A stretch of 64,000 bases of DNA, taken from NCBI GenBank assembly GCA_003279935.1, contig QCGL01000002.1, positions 1 to 64,000 on the forward strand, in the 5' to 3' direction. Shown one piece after another: positions 30,402-41,275 of the stretch (the first letter of the stretch is position 1; the number at the start of each line of letters is the position of its first letter). A program made the position numbers and the translations under genes. The notes below the pieces were generated by a model, which worked only from the letters and a program-made list of their open reading frames with translations, did no database searches and was not told where the DNA came from. The stretch is from Prochlorococcus sp. AG-388-A04. GTDB taxonomy: Bacteria; Cyanobacteriota; Cyanobacteriia; PCC-6307; Cyanobiaceae.

Positions 30402-32401
30402 TTTGATACTGCTGATCTCCTTCTTCTAGTCCTACCTGCAGGTGCCTCCTCTGTCTTAGCTACTGGAGTTTTAACAGAATCTTTTACAGATTGATTATTC
30501 TTTACTTGATTTGTATTTCTTGCTGATGGATTATTTTTATAATTATTTTGATTACGGTTTATATTTTGATTATTAACATTTGGATAATGTTTATTTTTTG
30601 GATGCTGATTTTGCTCATTAACTATTTGAGGTTTATAAGCTCGGGTTCCGCTTGGTGCAGGTTGAGCTAAGCATAGAATTAATGGCTCTACTTGTAATTC
30701 TCTTCGCATTCTTCTAGTTAAACCATTTTCAATCTCTCTTTGGACCCCAATCCAATCAACTTCAAAACTATTGGGACTGGTTTGTCTTGATAATTGTTTC
30801 CAGCGGTTTTCTAGTACCCAATTTATCTCCCTTTCGGTCCACATTGACATTTTTCTTGGATCAGCTGATATTACTACCCCTCTTAAACTTACTCGTGGTG
30901 GGGCTACCATATTACCATCTGTACTTATAGGGGCTAAAACAGTAACTATTCCATCATCTGCTAACTGCTGTCTTTCTTTTAGAGCTCTTGCATCTACCAC
31001 ACAAGTCCTTGTATTATCCAGCATTTCAATTCCAGACTTTACTGGATCTCCTTGAATCATTGAATCAGCTCTAAGCTCAATTGTATCTCCATTATCAAGG
31101 ATGAGTATATTATTGGGATCTACGCCCATCGATTCAGCGGTTTTACCATGCAAAACTTGCATTCTATATTCGCCATGTACTGGAACAAAAAACTTTGGTT
31201 TAATTAACGCTAGCATCAATCTTTGATCATCTCTACATCCATGACCAGAAACATGAATTCCATGTTCTTTACCATAGATAACATTAGCTCCCAATTTAAT
31301 TAATCTATCAATACTGTGCACTACAGAAATTGTATTTCCTGGAATTGGACTGGAAGAAAAAATTACTGTATCAGTAGTTTTAAGTTTAACGTGTGGATGT
31401 TCATCTCTTCCTATCCTACTTAATGCAGCCATTACCTCTCCTTGACTACCTGTCATTAAGAGTAGGGTTTCTCTATCAGGTAAATCTCTTATGCTTTTAA
31501 TTGGGAAAAAGAGATCGTCAGGACATTTTATATAGCCTAATTCACGACATTTACCAACAACATTTAGCATTGATCGTCCCATTAATCCAATTTTACGTCC
31601 ATGCTTCATTGCTAATTGGATCACCATCGCAACTCTATGGGTTGAACTTGCAAAAGTGGTAAGCATCACTCTACCTTTGGCTTCAGATATTATTCGATCT
31701 AAATTTGGAAAAACAGAAATTTCTGAAGGAACAAAACCCTTTACTTCGGAATTTGTAGAGTCCGAAAGTAAGCAAAGAACACCCTTCTCTCCATAAAATG
31801 CCATTCTTTCAATATCAGCATGTTTGTTATCAGGTGGCAGATGATCAAATTTAAAGTCCCCAGTAAAGAAAACAACACCTACTGGAGTAGTTAGAGCTAA
31901 CGAAAAACTATCGCCAATTGAGTGAGTATTACGTATAAATTCTAATGAAAAATGCTGGCCAAGTTTGACAACTTGCCTTGGTTCTATAGTCTGTGTTGTT
32001 GTCCTATCAGCCACGCCTGCTTCTTCCATTTTTCCTTTAAGCATTGATATCGCTAAAGGTGGGCCATAAATCACAGGAATATTAAATTTCTTTAAATGAT
32101 GAGAAATTCCACCAATATGGTCTTCGTGACCATGGGTTACTATCATTCCACGAAATCTATTTAAGTTAGCTTGCAAATAGGATGTATCAGGCATAACAAC
32201 ATTCACCCCATGCATTCCATCACTTGGAAAAGCAAGTCCCCCATCTATTAAAATGATGTCATCTTGGTATTCAAAAACACATGTATTTTTACCTATTTCA
32301 TGAAGACCCCCTAATGGAATAATTTTTAAAGCAGGTTCATTTGATCTTTTTGTTTGAGATAAGGTTTGAGTATTATTTGATTTGATTTGATTTGAATTCA
32401 T
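30398..32401 (-). CDS. rnj: Ribonuclease J
   Basis: Metallo-beta-lactamase/beta-CASP ribonuclease with 5'-exo and endo activity in RNA maturation and decay. The 667-residue protein has metal motif HGHEDH at 90-95, further ligands in T-G-D-F-K-F-D and H-V-S-G-H-G, and the beta-CASP region with M-L-T-T-F-A-S-S. The final 85 residues are an Asn/Gln-rich low-complexity tail ending in a basic cluster (Arg-Thr-Arg-Arg-Arg-Arg), a probable RNA- or partner-binding extension. It is downstream of asd-dapA on the same strand; dapA ends about 77 bp before its start. Confidence 0.95.
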   Translation of the reverse strand: MNSNQIKSNNTQTLSQTKRSNEPALKIIPLGGLHEIGKNTCVFEYQDDIILIDGGLAFPSDGMHGVNVVMPDTSYLQANLNRFRGMIVTHGHEDHIGGISHHLKKFNIPVIYGPPLAISMLKGKMEEAGVADRTTTQTIEPRQVVKLGQHFSLEFIRNTHSIGDSFSLALTTPVGVVFFTGDFKFDHLPPDNKHADIERMAFYGEKGVLCLLSDSTNSEVKGFVPSEISVFPNLDRIISEAKGRVMLTTFASSTHRVAMVIQLAMKHGRKIGLMGRSMLNVVGKCRELGYIKCPDDLFFPIKSIRDLPDRETLLLMTGSQGEVMAALSRIGRDEHPHVKLKTTDTVIFSSSPIPGNTISVVHSIDRLIKLGANVIYGKEHGIHVSGHGCRDDQRLMLALIKPKFFVPVHGEYRMQVLHGKTAESMGVDPNNILILDNGDTIELRADSMIQGDPVKSGIEMLDNTRTCVVDARALKERQQLADDGIVTVLAPISTDGNMVAPPRVSLRGVVISADPRKMSMWTEREINWVLENRWKQLSRQTSPNSFEVDWIGVQREIENGLTRRMRRELQVEPLILCLAQPAPSGTRAYKPQIVNEQNQHPKNKHYPNVNNQNINRNQNNYKNNPSARNTNQVKNNQSVKDSVKTPVAKTEEAPAGRTRRRRSAVSN

Positions 32402-32477
32402 AATAAAAGTATTTTAACAAGCAAAAAATGTGGTTATTAAAGTCAAAGTAACTTTATTAAAGCGTTAAAAAAAGTAT

Positions 32478-33386
32478 TTACAAAGACAGATTTTGAATTA
32501 TCTGAAGTAAGCTTTCTCTCTTTTCTTTAATAAGAGGCGTTAATGGATTCCTAGGAGAACCAACTGGCCAACCTTGTAGTTCTAAAGCTGCTTTGATGGG
32601 AATTGGATTTGTCGTTTCAAAGAGTGCTTTGAAAAGTGGTTGCAGTTTTTCATGAATATCAAGAGCAATAGATATTTCACCTTTTTGAAATGATTCAATC
32701 ATAGTTTTAAGCTGCAACCCAACAATGTGGCTAGCTACGCTTACTACACCAACAGCACCAACAGATAACATAGGAAGCAACAATGAATCATCGCCACTAT
32801 ATATTGAAAGTTTAGAGCCGCACGCCACCCTTAACTCTGTCACTTCTTCTATTCTACCGCTTGCTGCTTTAATACTGAGAATATTTGGGAAATTCATAAG
32901 TTTATTTACAGTGGTGGGCAATAAATTACAACCAGTTCTTCCAGGGATGTTATACAACATTAAAGGTAAATCACTAGCTGCATTAGCTATAGAACTAAAG
33001 TGTTTATAAAGACCTTCTTGAGGGGGCTTATTGTAGTAAGGGACAACAACTAAAGCACCATCCGCACCAAATTCATAAGCTTTTTGGGTAGCTTTTATAG
33101 CCTCACTAGTACAGTTACTTCCTGTACCAACAATCACTTTAGATCTAGAATTTAAAGAACCTTTTACTGCAACAAACAAATTATGTTGTTCAGCCCATGT
33201 AAGAGTTGGAGACTCTCCTGTGGTCCCACAAAGCACAATTCCGTCAGAGCCATTATCACAAAGGTAATTAGAAAGTTTAATAGCTAATTCATAATCAACT
33301 GCACCATTTTTTTTAAATGGAGTAACCATAGCTGTCAAAATTCTTCCGAATAATGGATTAGAAAATTTAGTATTGTTGGGAGTCAT
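32478..33386 (-). CDS. dapA: 4-hydroxy-tetrahydrodipicolinate synthase
   Basis: Condenses pyruvate with aspartate semialdehyde, the committed step to diaminopimelate and lysine. The 302-residue (beta/alpha)8 protein has the G-T-T-G-E motif at 54-58, catalytic-triad Tyr145 in LYNIPGRTG, and the Schiff-base lysine Lys173 in LSIKAASG. It overlaps the upstream asd stop by 4 bp, so translation is coupled and its substrate supplier is made from the same message. RNase J follows downstream. Confidence 0.96.
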   Translation of the reverse strand: MTPNNTKFSNPLFGRILTAMVTPFKKNGAVDYELAIKLSNYLCDNGSDGIVLCGTTGESPTLTWAEQHNLFVAVKGSLNSRSKVIVGTGSNCTSEAIKATQKAYEFGADGALVVVPYYNKPPQEGLYKHFSSIANAASDLPLMLYNIPGRTGCNLLPTTVNKLMNFPNILSIKAASGRIEEVTELRVACGSKLSIYSGDDSLLLPMLSVGAVGVVSVASHIVGLQLKTMIESFQKGEISIALDIHEKLQPLFKALFETTNPIPIKAALELQGWPVGSPRNPLTPLIKEKRESLLQIIQNLSL

Positions 33387-34414
33387 TTTTTTGCAATTAA
33401 TAATTCTGCTATTTGAACAGCATTAAGTGCTGCTCCTTTCCTTATTTGATCTCCACATAACCATAATTCTAATCCATTAGAATTACTAATATCAGTTCTT
33501 ATTCTTCCTACCGCAATATTATCCCTTCCCATCACATCATTTGGCATCGGGAACCTATTTTTTTCATAATCTTCTATTATTTCTAAACCTTTAGCTTTTT
33601 TCAATTGATTAATAGCTTCAGAAGGTTTGATAACATCATTAAATTCAACATTAACTGATTCAGAATGAGCTCTAAGAACGGGAACTCGAACGCATGTTGA
33701 AGACAATTTTAAATCAGTAATATTTAGTATTTTGCGAGTTTCATTTGTCATTTTCATCTCTTCTTCGCAATAATTATTTGAAAGCATTGGTGAATTATGT
33801 AGAAAGAGATTAAATGCTAAGGAATATGGTAAGATTTCACTTTCTTTCGGATCTCCCTGCAAATATTTCTTAGTTAAAAACTGTAATTCCTCCATTGCTA
33901 ATTGACCAGCTCCACTTACCGATTGATAAGTTGAAACGATTACTCTTTTAATCGGAGAAATTTTATTCAAAGGAGCTAAAACTAGAGTCAGTAATATTGT
34001 TGTGCAATTCGGATTAGCGATAACACCATTATGCTTTAAAGCTTCACAAGCATTTACTTCCGGAACAACAAGAGGAACATCATTTTCTAATCTGAATGCA
34101 CTTGAATTATCAATTAGTACAGCATTTTGATCTTTAACTGTAGATAACCATTTTTTTGAAATACTTCCACCTGCGGAAGCAAGAACTAAATCAACATTCA
34201 AAAATTCTTCTTTTGAAGCTTTTTTAGTAATAATTTCTTCTCCTTTCCATTTGACTATTTTCCCTTCTGATCGCTGAGATGAAAGCAAAACTAATTCTGA
34301 AATAGGAAAATCTCTTTCTTCAAGAATTTTAAGTAGTTCAGATCCAACAGCACCTGAAGAACCTAAAACAGCTACTTTTAATGGTCTATTTGGCAAAAAA
34401 GGAGAATTTCTCAC
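33383..34414 (-). CDS. asd: Aspartate-semialdehyde dehydrogenase
   Basis: NADPH-dependent reduction of aspartyl phosphate to aspartate semialdehyde, the branch-point metabolite for lysine, threonine and methionine. The 343-residue protein has the dinucleotide motif G-S-S-G-A-V-G at 18-24, catalytic Cys137 in NPNCTT, and the substrate-binding [10 protein letters not shown] segment at about 161-170. It is the first gene of a minus-strand pair with dapA (4-bp overlap) and is divergent from tig with about 127 bp between. Confidence 0.96.
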   Translation of the reverse strand: MRNSPFLPNRPLKVAVLGSSGAVGSELLKILEERDFPISELVLLSSQRSEGKIVKWKGEEIITKKASKEEFLNVDLVLASAGGSISKKWLSTVKDQNAVLIDNSSAFRLENDVPLVVPEVNACEALKHNGVIANPNCTTILLTLVLAPLNKISPIKRVIVSTYQSVSGAGQLAMEELQFLTKKYLQGDPKESEILPYSLAFNLFLHNSPMLSNNYCEEEMKMTNETRKILNITDLKLSSTCVRVPVLRAHSESVNVEFNDVIKPSEAINQLKKAKGLEIIEDYEKNRFPMPNDVMGRDNIAVGRIRTDISNSNGLELWLCGDQIRKGAALNAVQIAELLIAKK

Positions 34415-34541
34415 TATATAAATAAAAAAATTATAAGATTTAATATTTTTCTTACTGTATCAAAAAAGTTAACTTCAAGGAAATCACTTAATGTGGAATA
34501 ATTAAGATTCTGCCTATTGTAATAATTTTCAAAACTCAAAC

Positions 34542-35975
34542 ATGATTAAAGAAGACTTAATAGTAAAAACTACCGCACTACCCCAAAGTAGAGTTGCACT
34601 TGAATTAGAAATACCATCTAATACATGCAAATCATGCGTAAATGAGACAATAAATTCAATTAGTCGTTCGGCCAAAATTCCTGGATTTAGGCTTGGTAAA
34701 ATTCCAAAACAAGTATTAATACAACGAATCGGCATTACCCAACTACATGCCTCTGCCCTAGAAAAAATAATTGATAAATCTTGGAACCAAGCTTTAAAGA
34801 TGGAATCAATAGAGCCACTGAGTGAACCAGAATTAGTTGATGGATTTGAATCAATACTAAAAATTTTTAATCCTGAAAAACCTTTAAAAATTACTCTACA
34901 AACTGATATTGCACCAGAATTAAAATTAAAAAAATCAAAAGGTCTATCAGTTGAGATTAAAAAAAGTAAATTTGACCCCAAATCCATAGATGAAGCTTTG
35001 GAAAAATCAAGAAATCAATTAGCAAATATTATTCCAGTTAATAACAGGCCTGCTAAGTTAGGAGATATCGCGGTAGTTAGTTTCAAAGGTATTTACAAAG
35101 ATTCCAAAAAAGAAATCGACGGGGGATCTAGTGATTCAATGGATCTTGAATTAGAAAAGAACAAAATGATTCCAGGCTTCGTTGAGGGAATTGTTGGTAT
35201 GAAAATTGATGATAATAAAACTCTTACTCTAAGATTTCCTGAGGACTATTCTCATGAAGATTCCAGAGGTAAAGAAGCAATTTTTGAAGTAAATCTTAAA
35301 GATCTTAAAGAAAAAGAATTACCCGAACTTAATGATGATTTTGCAAAACAATCTGGAAATAAAGATTCATTAAAAGAACTAAAAAAAGATATAGAAAAAC
35401 AACTTAAGGAGAATTTTGATAATACTCAAAAAAATATAAAAGTTGAAGCTTTAATGGATGCACTATCCAAAGAGTTAGATGCCGAGATTCCAAAAGCAAT
35501 GATTGATATTGAAGTTAGAAATAATATTGAACAAACAGCGCAAAGATTTGCTCAACAAGGTATGGATATTAAATCAACGTTTACTCCAGAATTGGTGAAA
35601 TCTTTAGCAGAATCAACTCGTCCTCAAGCTGAAAAAAATGTTCAAAGAAATTTAGCTTTAAAAGCATTATCAGAAAGAGAAAAAATCACAGTCGATGATG
35701 AAGAAATAGATCAGAAAATGAAGGAATATGAAGATGAAATTTATAAATCACCAAAACAAATTGACATTCAGAAATTAAAAGATGTAGTACGCAACGATCT
35801 TCTACAAGAAAAGTTAATCACTTGGCTTGAAGAAAATTCAGCAATAAAAGAAATAAATGAAAAAGCAACAAAATCAACCACAAAATCAACCACAAAAACA
35901 ACCACAAAAGCAACTACAAAAAAAGGAGTTCAAACTAAAAGTAAACCCAAGGTAAATAAAAAAGAAAAAAATTAA
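34542..35975 (+). CDS. tig: Trigger factor (ribosome-associated chaperone/prolyl isomerase)
   Basis: Binds near the ribosomal exit tunnel and holds nascent chains. The 477-residue protein has the N-terminal ribosome-binding domain with the signature-like P-G-F-R-L-G-K-I-P at about 46-54. An FKBP-type peptidyl-prolyl isomerase domain follows (about 165-250, G-D-I-A-V-V-S-F-K-G and I-P-G-F-V-E-G-I-V-G), then a long helical C-terminal chaperone domain. The last about 40 residues are a Lys/Thr tail encoded by a 12-bp tandem repeat. It starts a plus-strand run tig-clpP-clpX-dnaX. Confidence 0.95.
   Translation: MIKEDLIVKTTALPQSRVALELEIPSNTCKSCVNETINSISRSAKIPGFRLGKIPKQVLIQRIGITQLHASALEKIIDKSWNQALKMESIEPLSEPELVDGFESILKIFNPEKPLKITLQTDIAPELKLKKSKGLSVEIKKSKFDPKSIDEALEKSRNQLANIIPVNNRPAKLGDIAVVSFKGIYKDSKKEIDGGSSDSMDLELEKNKMIPGFVEGIVGMKIDDNKTLTLRFPEDYSHEDSRGKEAIFEVNLKDLKEKELPELNDDFAKQSGNKDSLKELKKDIEKQLKENFDNTQKNIKVEALMDALSKELDAEIPKAMIDIEVRNNIEQTAQRFAQQGMDIKSTFTPELVKSLAESTRPQAEKNVQRNLALKALSEREKITVDDEEIDQKMKEYEDEIYKSPKQIDIQKLKDVVRNDLLQEKLITWLEENSAIKEINEKATKSTTKSTTKTTTKATTKKGVQTKSKPKVNKKEKN
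35868..35915 (+). repeat. 12-bp tandem repeat in the tig C-terminus
   Basis: Four head-to-tail 12-bp units, ACAAAATCAACC twice followed by two variants with one or two changes, encode the Thr-Lys-Ser/Thr/Ala-Thr repeats of the trigger-factor tail. The unit is a multiple of three, so copy-number change would keep the frame. Confidence 0.85.
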
Positions 35976-36040
35976 TTTATAAAAAATTTAACTATTCAGC
36001 AAAAAAACCCTTAAATTAGATGAAGAAAGAGACTAACTAA

Positions 36041-36691
36041 GTGTATTCTGAAAAAAAACATTTAATCCAAAGCTCAATAAATTCTCGCGATGTTATTGAT
36101 AAATCTAGATCTGCTGTGCCTACTGTAGTAGAACAATCTGGAAGAGGAGAAAGAGCATTTGATATTTATTCAAGATTATTAAGGGAAAGGATAATATTTT
36201 TAGGTACCGGGATTAATGATCAAGTATCAGATTCATTAGTTGCACAATTATTATTTCTAGAAGCAGAAGATCCTGACAAAGATATACAAATATATATTAA
36301 TTCTCCCGGTGGCTCTGTTACTGCTGGATTAGCTATATACGATACAATGCAGCAAATCTCTCCAGATGTTGTAACAATCTGTTTTGGTGTAGCTGCAAGT
36401 ATGGGGGCATTCCTCCTTAGTGGGGGGGCAAAAGGGAAAAGGTTAGCTTTACCTAATTCGAGAATAATGATTCACCAGCCACTTGGAGGTGCTCAAGGCC
36501 AAGCAGTTGAAATTGAGATACAAGCAAAAGAAATACTATTTCTCAAAAAAACATTAAATTCTCTTTTAGCAGAACATACTAATCAATCTTTAGAAAAAAT
36601 TAATGAAGATACTGAAAGAGACTATTTTCTATCACCTGCAGAAGCAGTTGAATATGGACTAATTGATAAAGTCATAAAAAATGACAAGTAA
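36041..36691 (+). CDS. clpP: ATP-dependent Clp protease proteolytic subunit
   Basis: Serine peptidase whose double heptamer forms the degradation chamber used with ClpX. The 216-residue protein has catalytic Ser120 in [10 protein letters not shown], His145 in MIHQPLGG and Asp194 in TERDYFLS, so it is an active ClpP and not the ClpR type that lacks the triad. The start is GTG at 36041, giving an N-terminal extension of about 25 residues before the mature fold that is likely processed. The position between tig and clpX matches the widely conserved tig-clpP-clpX order. Confidence 0.95.
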   Translation: MYSEKKHLIQSSINSRDVIDKSRSAVPTVVEQSGRGERAFDIYSRLLRERIIFLGTGINDQVSDSLVAQLLFLEAEDPDKDIQIYINSPGGSVTAGLAIYDTMQQISPDVVTICFGVAASMGAFLLSGGAKGKRLALPNSRIMIHQPLGGAQGQAVEIEIQAKEILFLKKTLNSLLAEHTNQSLEKINEDTERDYFLSPAEAVEYGLIDKVIKNDK

Positions 36692-36794
36692 AAGGAATAT
36701 TTTAAGAATATGATGACGAATCCAATTTTATAAGCAATCCTAATAAGTAAGGGATATTTAACCTTTTTTTATTCTACACAAGCTTTGATAATCG

Positions 36795-38162
36795 ATGGCT
36801 AAATTCGACGCCCATCTAAAATGTTCTTTTTGTGGTAAATCACAAGATCAAGTTAGAAAACTTATAGCTGGTCCAGGGGTTTACATTTGTGATGAATGCA
36901 TAGACCTTTGTAATGAAATTCTTGATGAAGAATTAATTGATACTCAAGCAAAAATTAATAACTCACCTCAAGTAAAGAAAAAATTACCAGCTAATAATTC
37001 TGATAAATCTATTCCTTTAGAATTAACTTCTATCCCCAAACCACTTGAAATTAAAACTTTTCTTGATAACCAAGTTGTAGGTCAAGAATCTGCAAAAAAA
37101 ATACTATCAGTAGCTGTTTATAATCACTATAAAAGACTAGCTTGGAGATTAAAAGAAGAAAATAAAGAAAATAACTCTAATGATTTACAAGCAACTAAAC
37201 TACAAAAATCAAACATCTTACTAATTGGCCCAACTGGAAGTGGTAAAACGTTATTAGCACAAACTTTAGCTGAATTTCTTGATGTTCCTTTTGCAGTAGC
37301 TGATGCAACAAGTCTTACTGAAGCTGGATATGTCGGCGAAGATGTTGAAAATATCCTCTTGAGACTTCTACAAAAATCAGAAATGAATGTGGATTTAGCT
37401 CAAAAGGGGATCATATACATTGATGAAATAGACAAGATCGCTAGAAAGAGTGAAAACCCATCAATTACAAGAGATGTATCTGGAGAAGGAGTTCAACAAG
37501 CATTGTTAAAAATGCTTGAAGGAACAATTGCCAATGTTCCCCCACAAGGAGGAAGAAAACACCCCAACCATGACTGTATTCAAATCGATACAAGCCAGAT
37601 TTTATTTATATGTGGAGGTGCATTTATAGGTTTAGAGGATATTGTTCAAAAACGTTTAGGGAAAAATTCAATTGGATTTACTACCAACCCTGACGAAAGA
37701 AAAATAAATGCAAAAAAAATAGTTGATTCCCGAGATGCTCTCAAAAATTTAGAACAAGATGATCTAGTCAAATATGGATTAATTCCAGAATTCATTGGAA
37801 GAATTCCTGTATGCGCGGTATTAGATCGTCTTACTAAAGAAACTCTTGAATCAATTTTGACAGAACCAAGAGACGCACTGGTAAAGCAATTTAAAACATT
37901 ATTGAGTATGGATAACGTTGAATTAAATTTCGAACCAGAGTCTGTGGAAGCAATCGCTAATGAAGCCTTTAAAAGAAAAACGGGCGCTAGAGCTCTTAGA
38001 TCAATAATTGAAGAATTAATGCTTGATTTAATGTATACACTTCCATCACAAGAAGAAGTTAAAGAGTTCACCATTACGAAAAAAATGGTAGACAAACTAT
38101 TCTTGTCGAAAATTGTTAAACTTCCAGCAGGATCTCAAAGGATTATTAAAGAATCTGCATAA
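36795..38162 (+). CDS. clpX: ATP-dependent Clp protease ATP-binding subunit ClpX
   Basis: AAA+ unfoldase feeding substrates to ClpP. The 455-residue protein has an N-terminal zinc-binding domain (Cys10, Cys13, Cys32, Cys35), Walker A GPTGSGKT at 145-152, Walker B I-I-Y-I-D-E-I-D at 206-213, a G-Y-V-G pore-loop motif, sensor-2 with G-A-R-A-L-R, and an I-G-F loop for docking on ClpP (N-S-I-G-F at about 293). It is 103 bp downstream of clpP on the same strand. Confidence 0.96.
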   Translation: MAKFDAHLKCSFCGKSQDQVRKLIAGPGVYICDECIDLCNEILDEELIDTQAKINNSPQVKKKLPANNSDKSIPLELTSIPKPLEIKTFLDNQVVGQESAKKILSVAVYNHYKRLAWRLKEENKENNSNDLQATKLQKSNILLIGPTGSGKTLLAQTLAEFLDVPFAVADATSLTEAGYVGEDVENILLRLLQKSEMNVDLAQKGIIYIDEIDKIARKSENPSITRDVSGEGVQQALLKMLEGTIANVPPQGGRKHPNHDCIQIDTSQILFICGGAFIGLEDIVQKRLGKNSIGFTTNPDERKINAKKIVDSRDALKNLEQDDLVKYGLIPEFIGRIPVCAVLDRLTKETLESILTEPRDALVKQFKTLLSMDNVELNFEPESVEAIANEAFKRKTGARALRSIIEELMLDLMYTLPSQEEVKEFTITKKMVDKLFLSKIVKLPAGSQRIIKESA

Positions 38163-38219
38163 AAATTAAGGTTATCGTTTCCCATAATTCAACTTTAATC
38201 ATGTAATTAAAAATAATAA

Positions 38220-39944
38220 ATGCTTAATATACATAAACCTTTTCATCAAAAATATAGGCCTCTTAACCTTGATGAGCTGGTTGGTCAAGAATTTATATCA
38301 ATCACACTTAAACAAGCATTAATATCTCAGAAAATTGCACCTGCTTATCTCTTTAATGGACCTAGAGGGACAGGAAAGACATCAAGTGCAAGAATATTTG
38401 CAAAATCATTAAATTGTCTATCATCTAAACAACCTACAACAAATCCATGTGGAAAATGCGAATTATGTATACAAATTGCGGAAGGTAATGCCCTAGATAT
38501 TATTGAAATTGATGCCGCATCTAATACTGGAGTTGAAAATATACGAGAAATAATTGATAGAGCAAGATTTGCCCCGACTCAAGCTAGATGGAAAGTATAT
38601 GTTATCGATGAATGTCATATGCTTTCAACAGCTGCATCAAATGCTTTACTCAAAACTATTGAAGAACCTCCTGAAAGAGTTGTTTTTATTCTTGCAACAA
38701 CAAATCCTGAAAGAGTCATAAATACCATTCAAAGTAGATGTCAGAAATTTGATTTTAAAAGAATAAGCTCAAATACTATTTTCAACAACCTTTCTGCAAT
38801 AGCAAATAAAGAATCAATTAAATTTGAAGATCAAGCTCTCAAACTAATTGCAAAAAGATCGAATGGTGGAATGCGCGATGCACAAAGTTTACTAGATCAA
38901 TTAAGTCTTCTTCCTAATGGCGTAACTACTAAAAATGTTCAAAGCTTACTTGGAGAAGTATCCGAAAATGATTTGACTGATTTAATCAATGCATTAATTA
39001 ATAATCAGCCTGAGTCGTTATTAATTAGTTGTAATAAATTATATGATGCAGGAAATGAACCAAATGAGATATTAGTTGGACTATTAAATATTACTAGAGA
39101 CCTTTTACTTAAAACTTTAAATAATAATTATTCAGAAATATACTATACCTCTAGTGAATTTCAAAATGAATTAAATAAATTTTCTTACAAAATTAGTAAG
39201 AACAGAATTATTGAATGGCATAACAAACTTAAGAATGTTGATTATCAAATAAAGACAAGCGACAATCCGAGATTATGGTTAGAAATACACTTAACAAGTC
39301 TTCTTGAAGAAAATATCAACCAAACAATAATTGATAAAAAAGAATTAATTAATAAAAAAGTTATCTCAGAAGATAATAAAAACCAAAATGAATTAGAAGA
39401 TTTCAATAAGAAAGAATTAATTAATAATCAGGTTATTAACCAAAATGAATCAGGAGATTTCAATAAGAAAGAATTAACTAATAATCAGGATATTAACCAA
39501 AATTCTAAAAATGATAATAAAACTGATTATTTAAAAGAAAAATGGGAGCTGATTCTTTCCAAATTAGAATTGCCATCAACAAAAATGTTACTTTCTCAGC
39601 AAGCAGAACTTGCCAGTATTGATTCTAATGAAGTTTTAATAGCATTATCTCCCAACTGGGAAAATATGATCAAAAGTCGAAAAGTAATAATCGAAAATGC
39701 TATAAAAAAAGTATTTGGGGATAAAGCAAAACTTAACTTTTCTAGCAAAAAAATTAATATTACTAAGACTGCAAAATCACAAGAGAACGTAATTAAGAAA
39801 TTAAATGAAAATAAGGAAAAGCAAAGCACTAATTTTCAAAATTCACCCTCCCCAACTAATAAACCTAAATCAGAATCCTATGATAATAGTTCCAAAAATT
39901 TAGCAAATTTTTTTAACGGGGAAATTATTGATTTAGATGAGTAA
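38220..39944 (+). CDS. dnaX: DNA polymerase III subunits tau/gamma
   Basis: Clamp-loader ATPase and, as tau, organiser of the replisome. The 574-residue protein has Walker A GPRGTGKT at 47-54, a zinc-binding cluster of cysteines (about 66-85), the D-E-C-H-M-L-S Walker B motif at about 125 and the collar domain to about 370. A low-complexity Asn/Glu/Lys linker (about 375-435) with a 57-bp repeat follows. A C-terminal tau-like region with W-E-L-I-L-S-K-L-E-L-P is still present, and the end is disordered. I did not find an obvious frameshift site for gamma. It ends 1 bp from the convergent glycosyltransferase. Confidence 0.94.
   Translation: MLNIHKPFHQKYRPLNLDELVGQEFISITLKQALISQKIAPAYLFNGPRGTGKTSSARIFAKSLNCLSSKQPTTNPCGKCELCIQIAEGNALDIIEIDAASNTGVENIREIIDRARFAPTQARWKVYVIDECHMLSTAASNALLKTIEEPPERVVFILATTNPERVINTIQSRCQKFDFKRISSNTIFNNLSAIANKESIKFEDQALKLIAKRSNGGMRDAQSLLDQLSLLPNGVTTKNVQSLLGEVSENDLTDLINALINNQPESLLISCNKLYDAGNEPNEILVGLLNITRDLLLKTLNNNYSEIYYTSSEFQNELNKFSYKISKNRIIEWHNKLKNVDYQIKTSDNPRLWLEIHLTSLLEENINQTIIDKKELINKKVISEDNKNQNELEDFNKKELINNQVINQNESGDFNKKELTNNQDINQNSKNDNKTDYLKEKWELILSKLELPSTKMLLSQQAELASIDSNEVLIALSPNWENMIKSRKVIIENAIKKVFGDKAKLNFSSKKINITKTAKSQENVIKKLNENKEKQSTNFQNSPSPTNKPKSESYDNSSKNLANFFNGEIIDLDE
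39399..39512 (+). repeat. 57-bp in-frame tandem repeat in dnaX
   Basis: Two adjacent 57-bp units (39399-39455 and 39456-39512) share an identical opening GATTTCAATAAGAAAGAATT and encode the 19-residue pattern D-F-N-K-K-E-L-x-N-N-Q-x-I-N-Q-N. A degenerate third copy precedes them (around 39330-39398). It lies in the linker between the collar and the tau C-terminal region. Confidence 0.85.
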
Positions 39945-39945
39945 C

Positions 39946-41247
39946 TTAAACACCAGTATGAAGTGTTTTCTTCCATAGAATCTTTTTAGGAAAAATAGAC
40001 ATTTTTATTGTTACCCATGGTATAACTAAAAACCAATGAGATAAATATATAAGAGAAACTAACATCATCATCAAATTGAGATTTTGTAAAACTGGACCTT
40101 CACTCTTGCATGAAGAGCCATACCAAACTGCAATTCCCGACAAAGTAAATGCTGTTATTGAGATTGGCCAATAGCTGGGTGATTCCATCAGAGCAATACT
40201 TAAAATCAAATCAATCAAAGAAATAATAGGCAAGGCATATTGCAAGATAAAGAAAAAGGTTAAATCAAACTTTTGAATAAGTTCAATTTTTTTTGAAAAT
40301 AATTGCTCGCCATAATCAAAAAATCTTTGCAAACCTCCTTCAGCCCATCTTTGTCTCTGTGAAAATAGAGCAGATATATTTTCAACTGCTTCTTCCATAA
40401 CAGGAGGATCCCATAGAATCCCAATTTTTGCTTTAGCAAGTAAAAGCCTAAGGCTTAAATCCAAGTCATCAGTTACTGTATCTTCATTAAACGAACCACA
40501 TTTAAGTAGAACTTCTTTATTAATTAATTGACCATTACCTCTCAATTCAGATACTCCCGCAACAGATAATCTCCCATATTGAAAAATTGCATCCATTGCC
40601 ATTTCCATAGACTGACAAGTGGTTAAAAAATTCTTACTTAAATTTATGACGGATTTTCTTAATTGCACTGCTGACCAAGATCCCTCATAAACGAAACGAA
40701 ATAGTCTTGGTAGAGTATCATTTTTCAATTGAGCATCAGCATCTAATATTAATAGCCATTCTCCGTGTGTAAACTTTAAAGCATAATTTAATGCTCCTGA
40801 TTTACCACCTCCAGCATTTGCGGATCTAGTAATAATTTTTAATTTATCAAACTCTTTAGATAACCTTTCCAAAATTAAAGGAGTCTTGTCAGAACTACCA
40901 TCATCAATGATATAAATATTTAATTTATTAATTGGATAATCTAAATTAAATAATCTTTCAACTAATCTTTCAATCACATTTTCTTCATCTCTAGCAGCAA
41001 CTAAAATATCGAGCGAAGGTAACTTATCATCACTAATTATCTTTTCGTTACTTTTTGAAAAAACACTTCTTTTGATATTTTTTGAAATTACATTTAATCC
41101 ATAACAAGCAACTAAAAAAGAGATCGTTATTGTAAAAAATAAAAAATGTTTGAATTGAAAGATATGAGGAATAGTACTTACTAATAAACAAACAGCAAAA
41201 AATAAAAATGATTTTAATCTTCGATTTTTATAAAAACCGTTACTCAT
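39946..41247 (-). CDS. Membrane-anchored family 2 glycosyltransferase
   Basis: Processive-type GT2 with a cytosolic catalytic domain between membrane helices. The 433-residue protein has two N-terminal hydrophobic segments (about 12-50), nucleotide-binding D-D-G at 115-117, D-A-D at 169-171, the T-D-D catalytic motif at 259-261 and Q-R-Q-R-W at 297-301. Several C-terminal membrane helices follow (about 325-430). This is the full set expected of polymer-forming enzymes such as poly-GlcNAc, cellulose or glucosaminyl transferases; the sugar cannot be read. It lies 28 bp downstream of the SpoIID-like gene, so a cell-envelope role is plausible. Confidence 0.88.
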   Translation of the reverse strand: MSNGFYKNRRLKSFLFFAVCLLVSTIPHIFQFKHFLFFTITISFLVACYGLNVISKNIKRSVFSKSNEKIISDDKLPSLDILVAARDEENVIERLVERLFNLDYPINKLNIYIIDDGSSDKTPLILERLSKEFDKLKIITRSANAGGGKSGALNYALKFTHGEWLLILDADAQLKNDTLPRLFRFVYEGSWSAVQLRKSVINLSKNFLTTCQSMEMAMDAIFQYGRLSVAGVSELRGNGQLINKEVLLKCGSFNEDTVTDDLDLSLRLLLAKAKIGILWDPPVMEEAVENISALFSQRQRWAEGGLQRFFDYGEQLFSKKIELIQKFDLTFFFILQYALPIISLIDLILSIALMESPSYWPISITAFTLSGIAVWYGSSCKSEGPVLQNLNLMMMLVSLIYLSHWFLVIPWVTIKMSIFPKKILWKKTLHTGV

Positions 41248-41275
41248 AAATACTAACTTATAATTTTTATTTTAA

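Noticed and set aside
30398..30660. Possible separate gene in the low-complexity end of RNase J
   Set aside because: The frame is continuous with the RNase J catalytic domains and the Asn-rich tail with basic end is usual in cyanobacterial RNase J.
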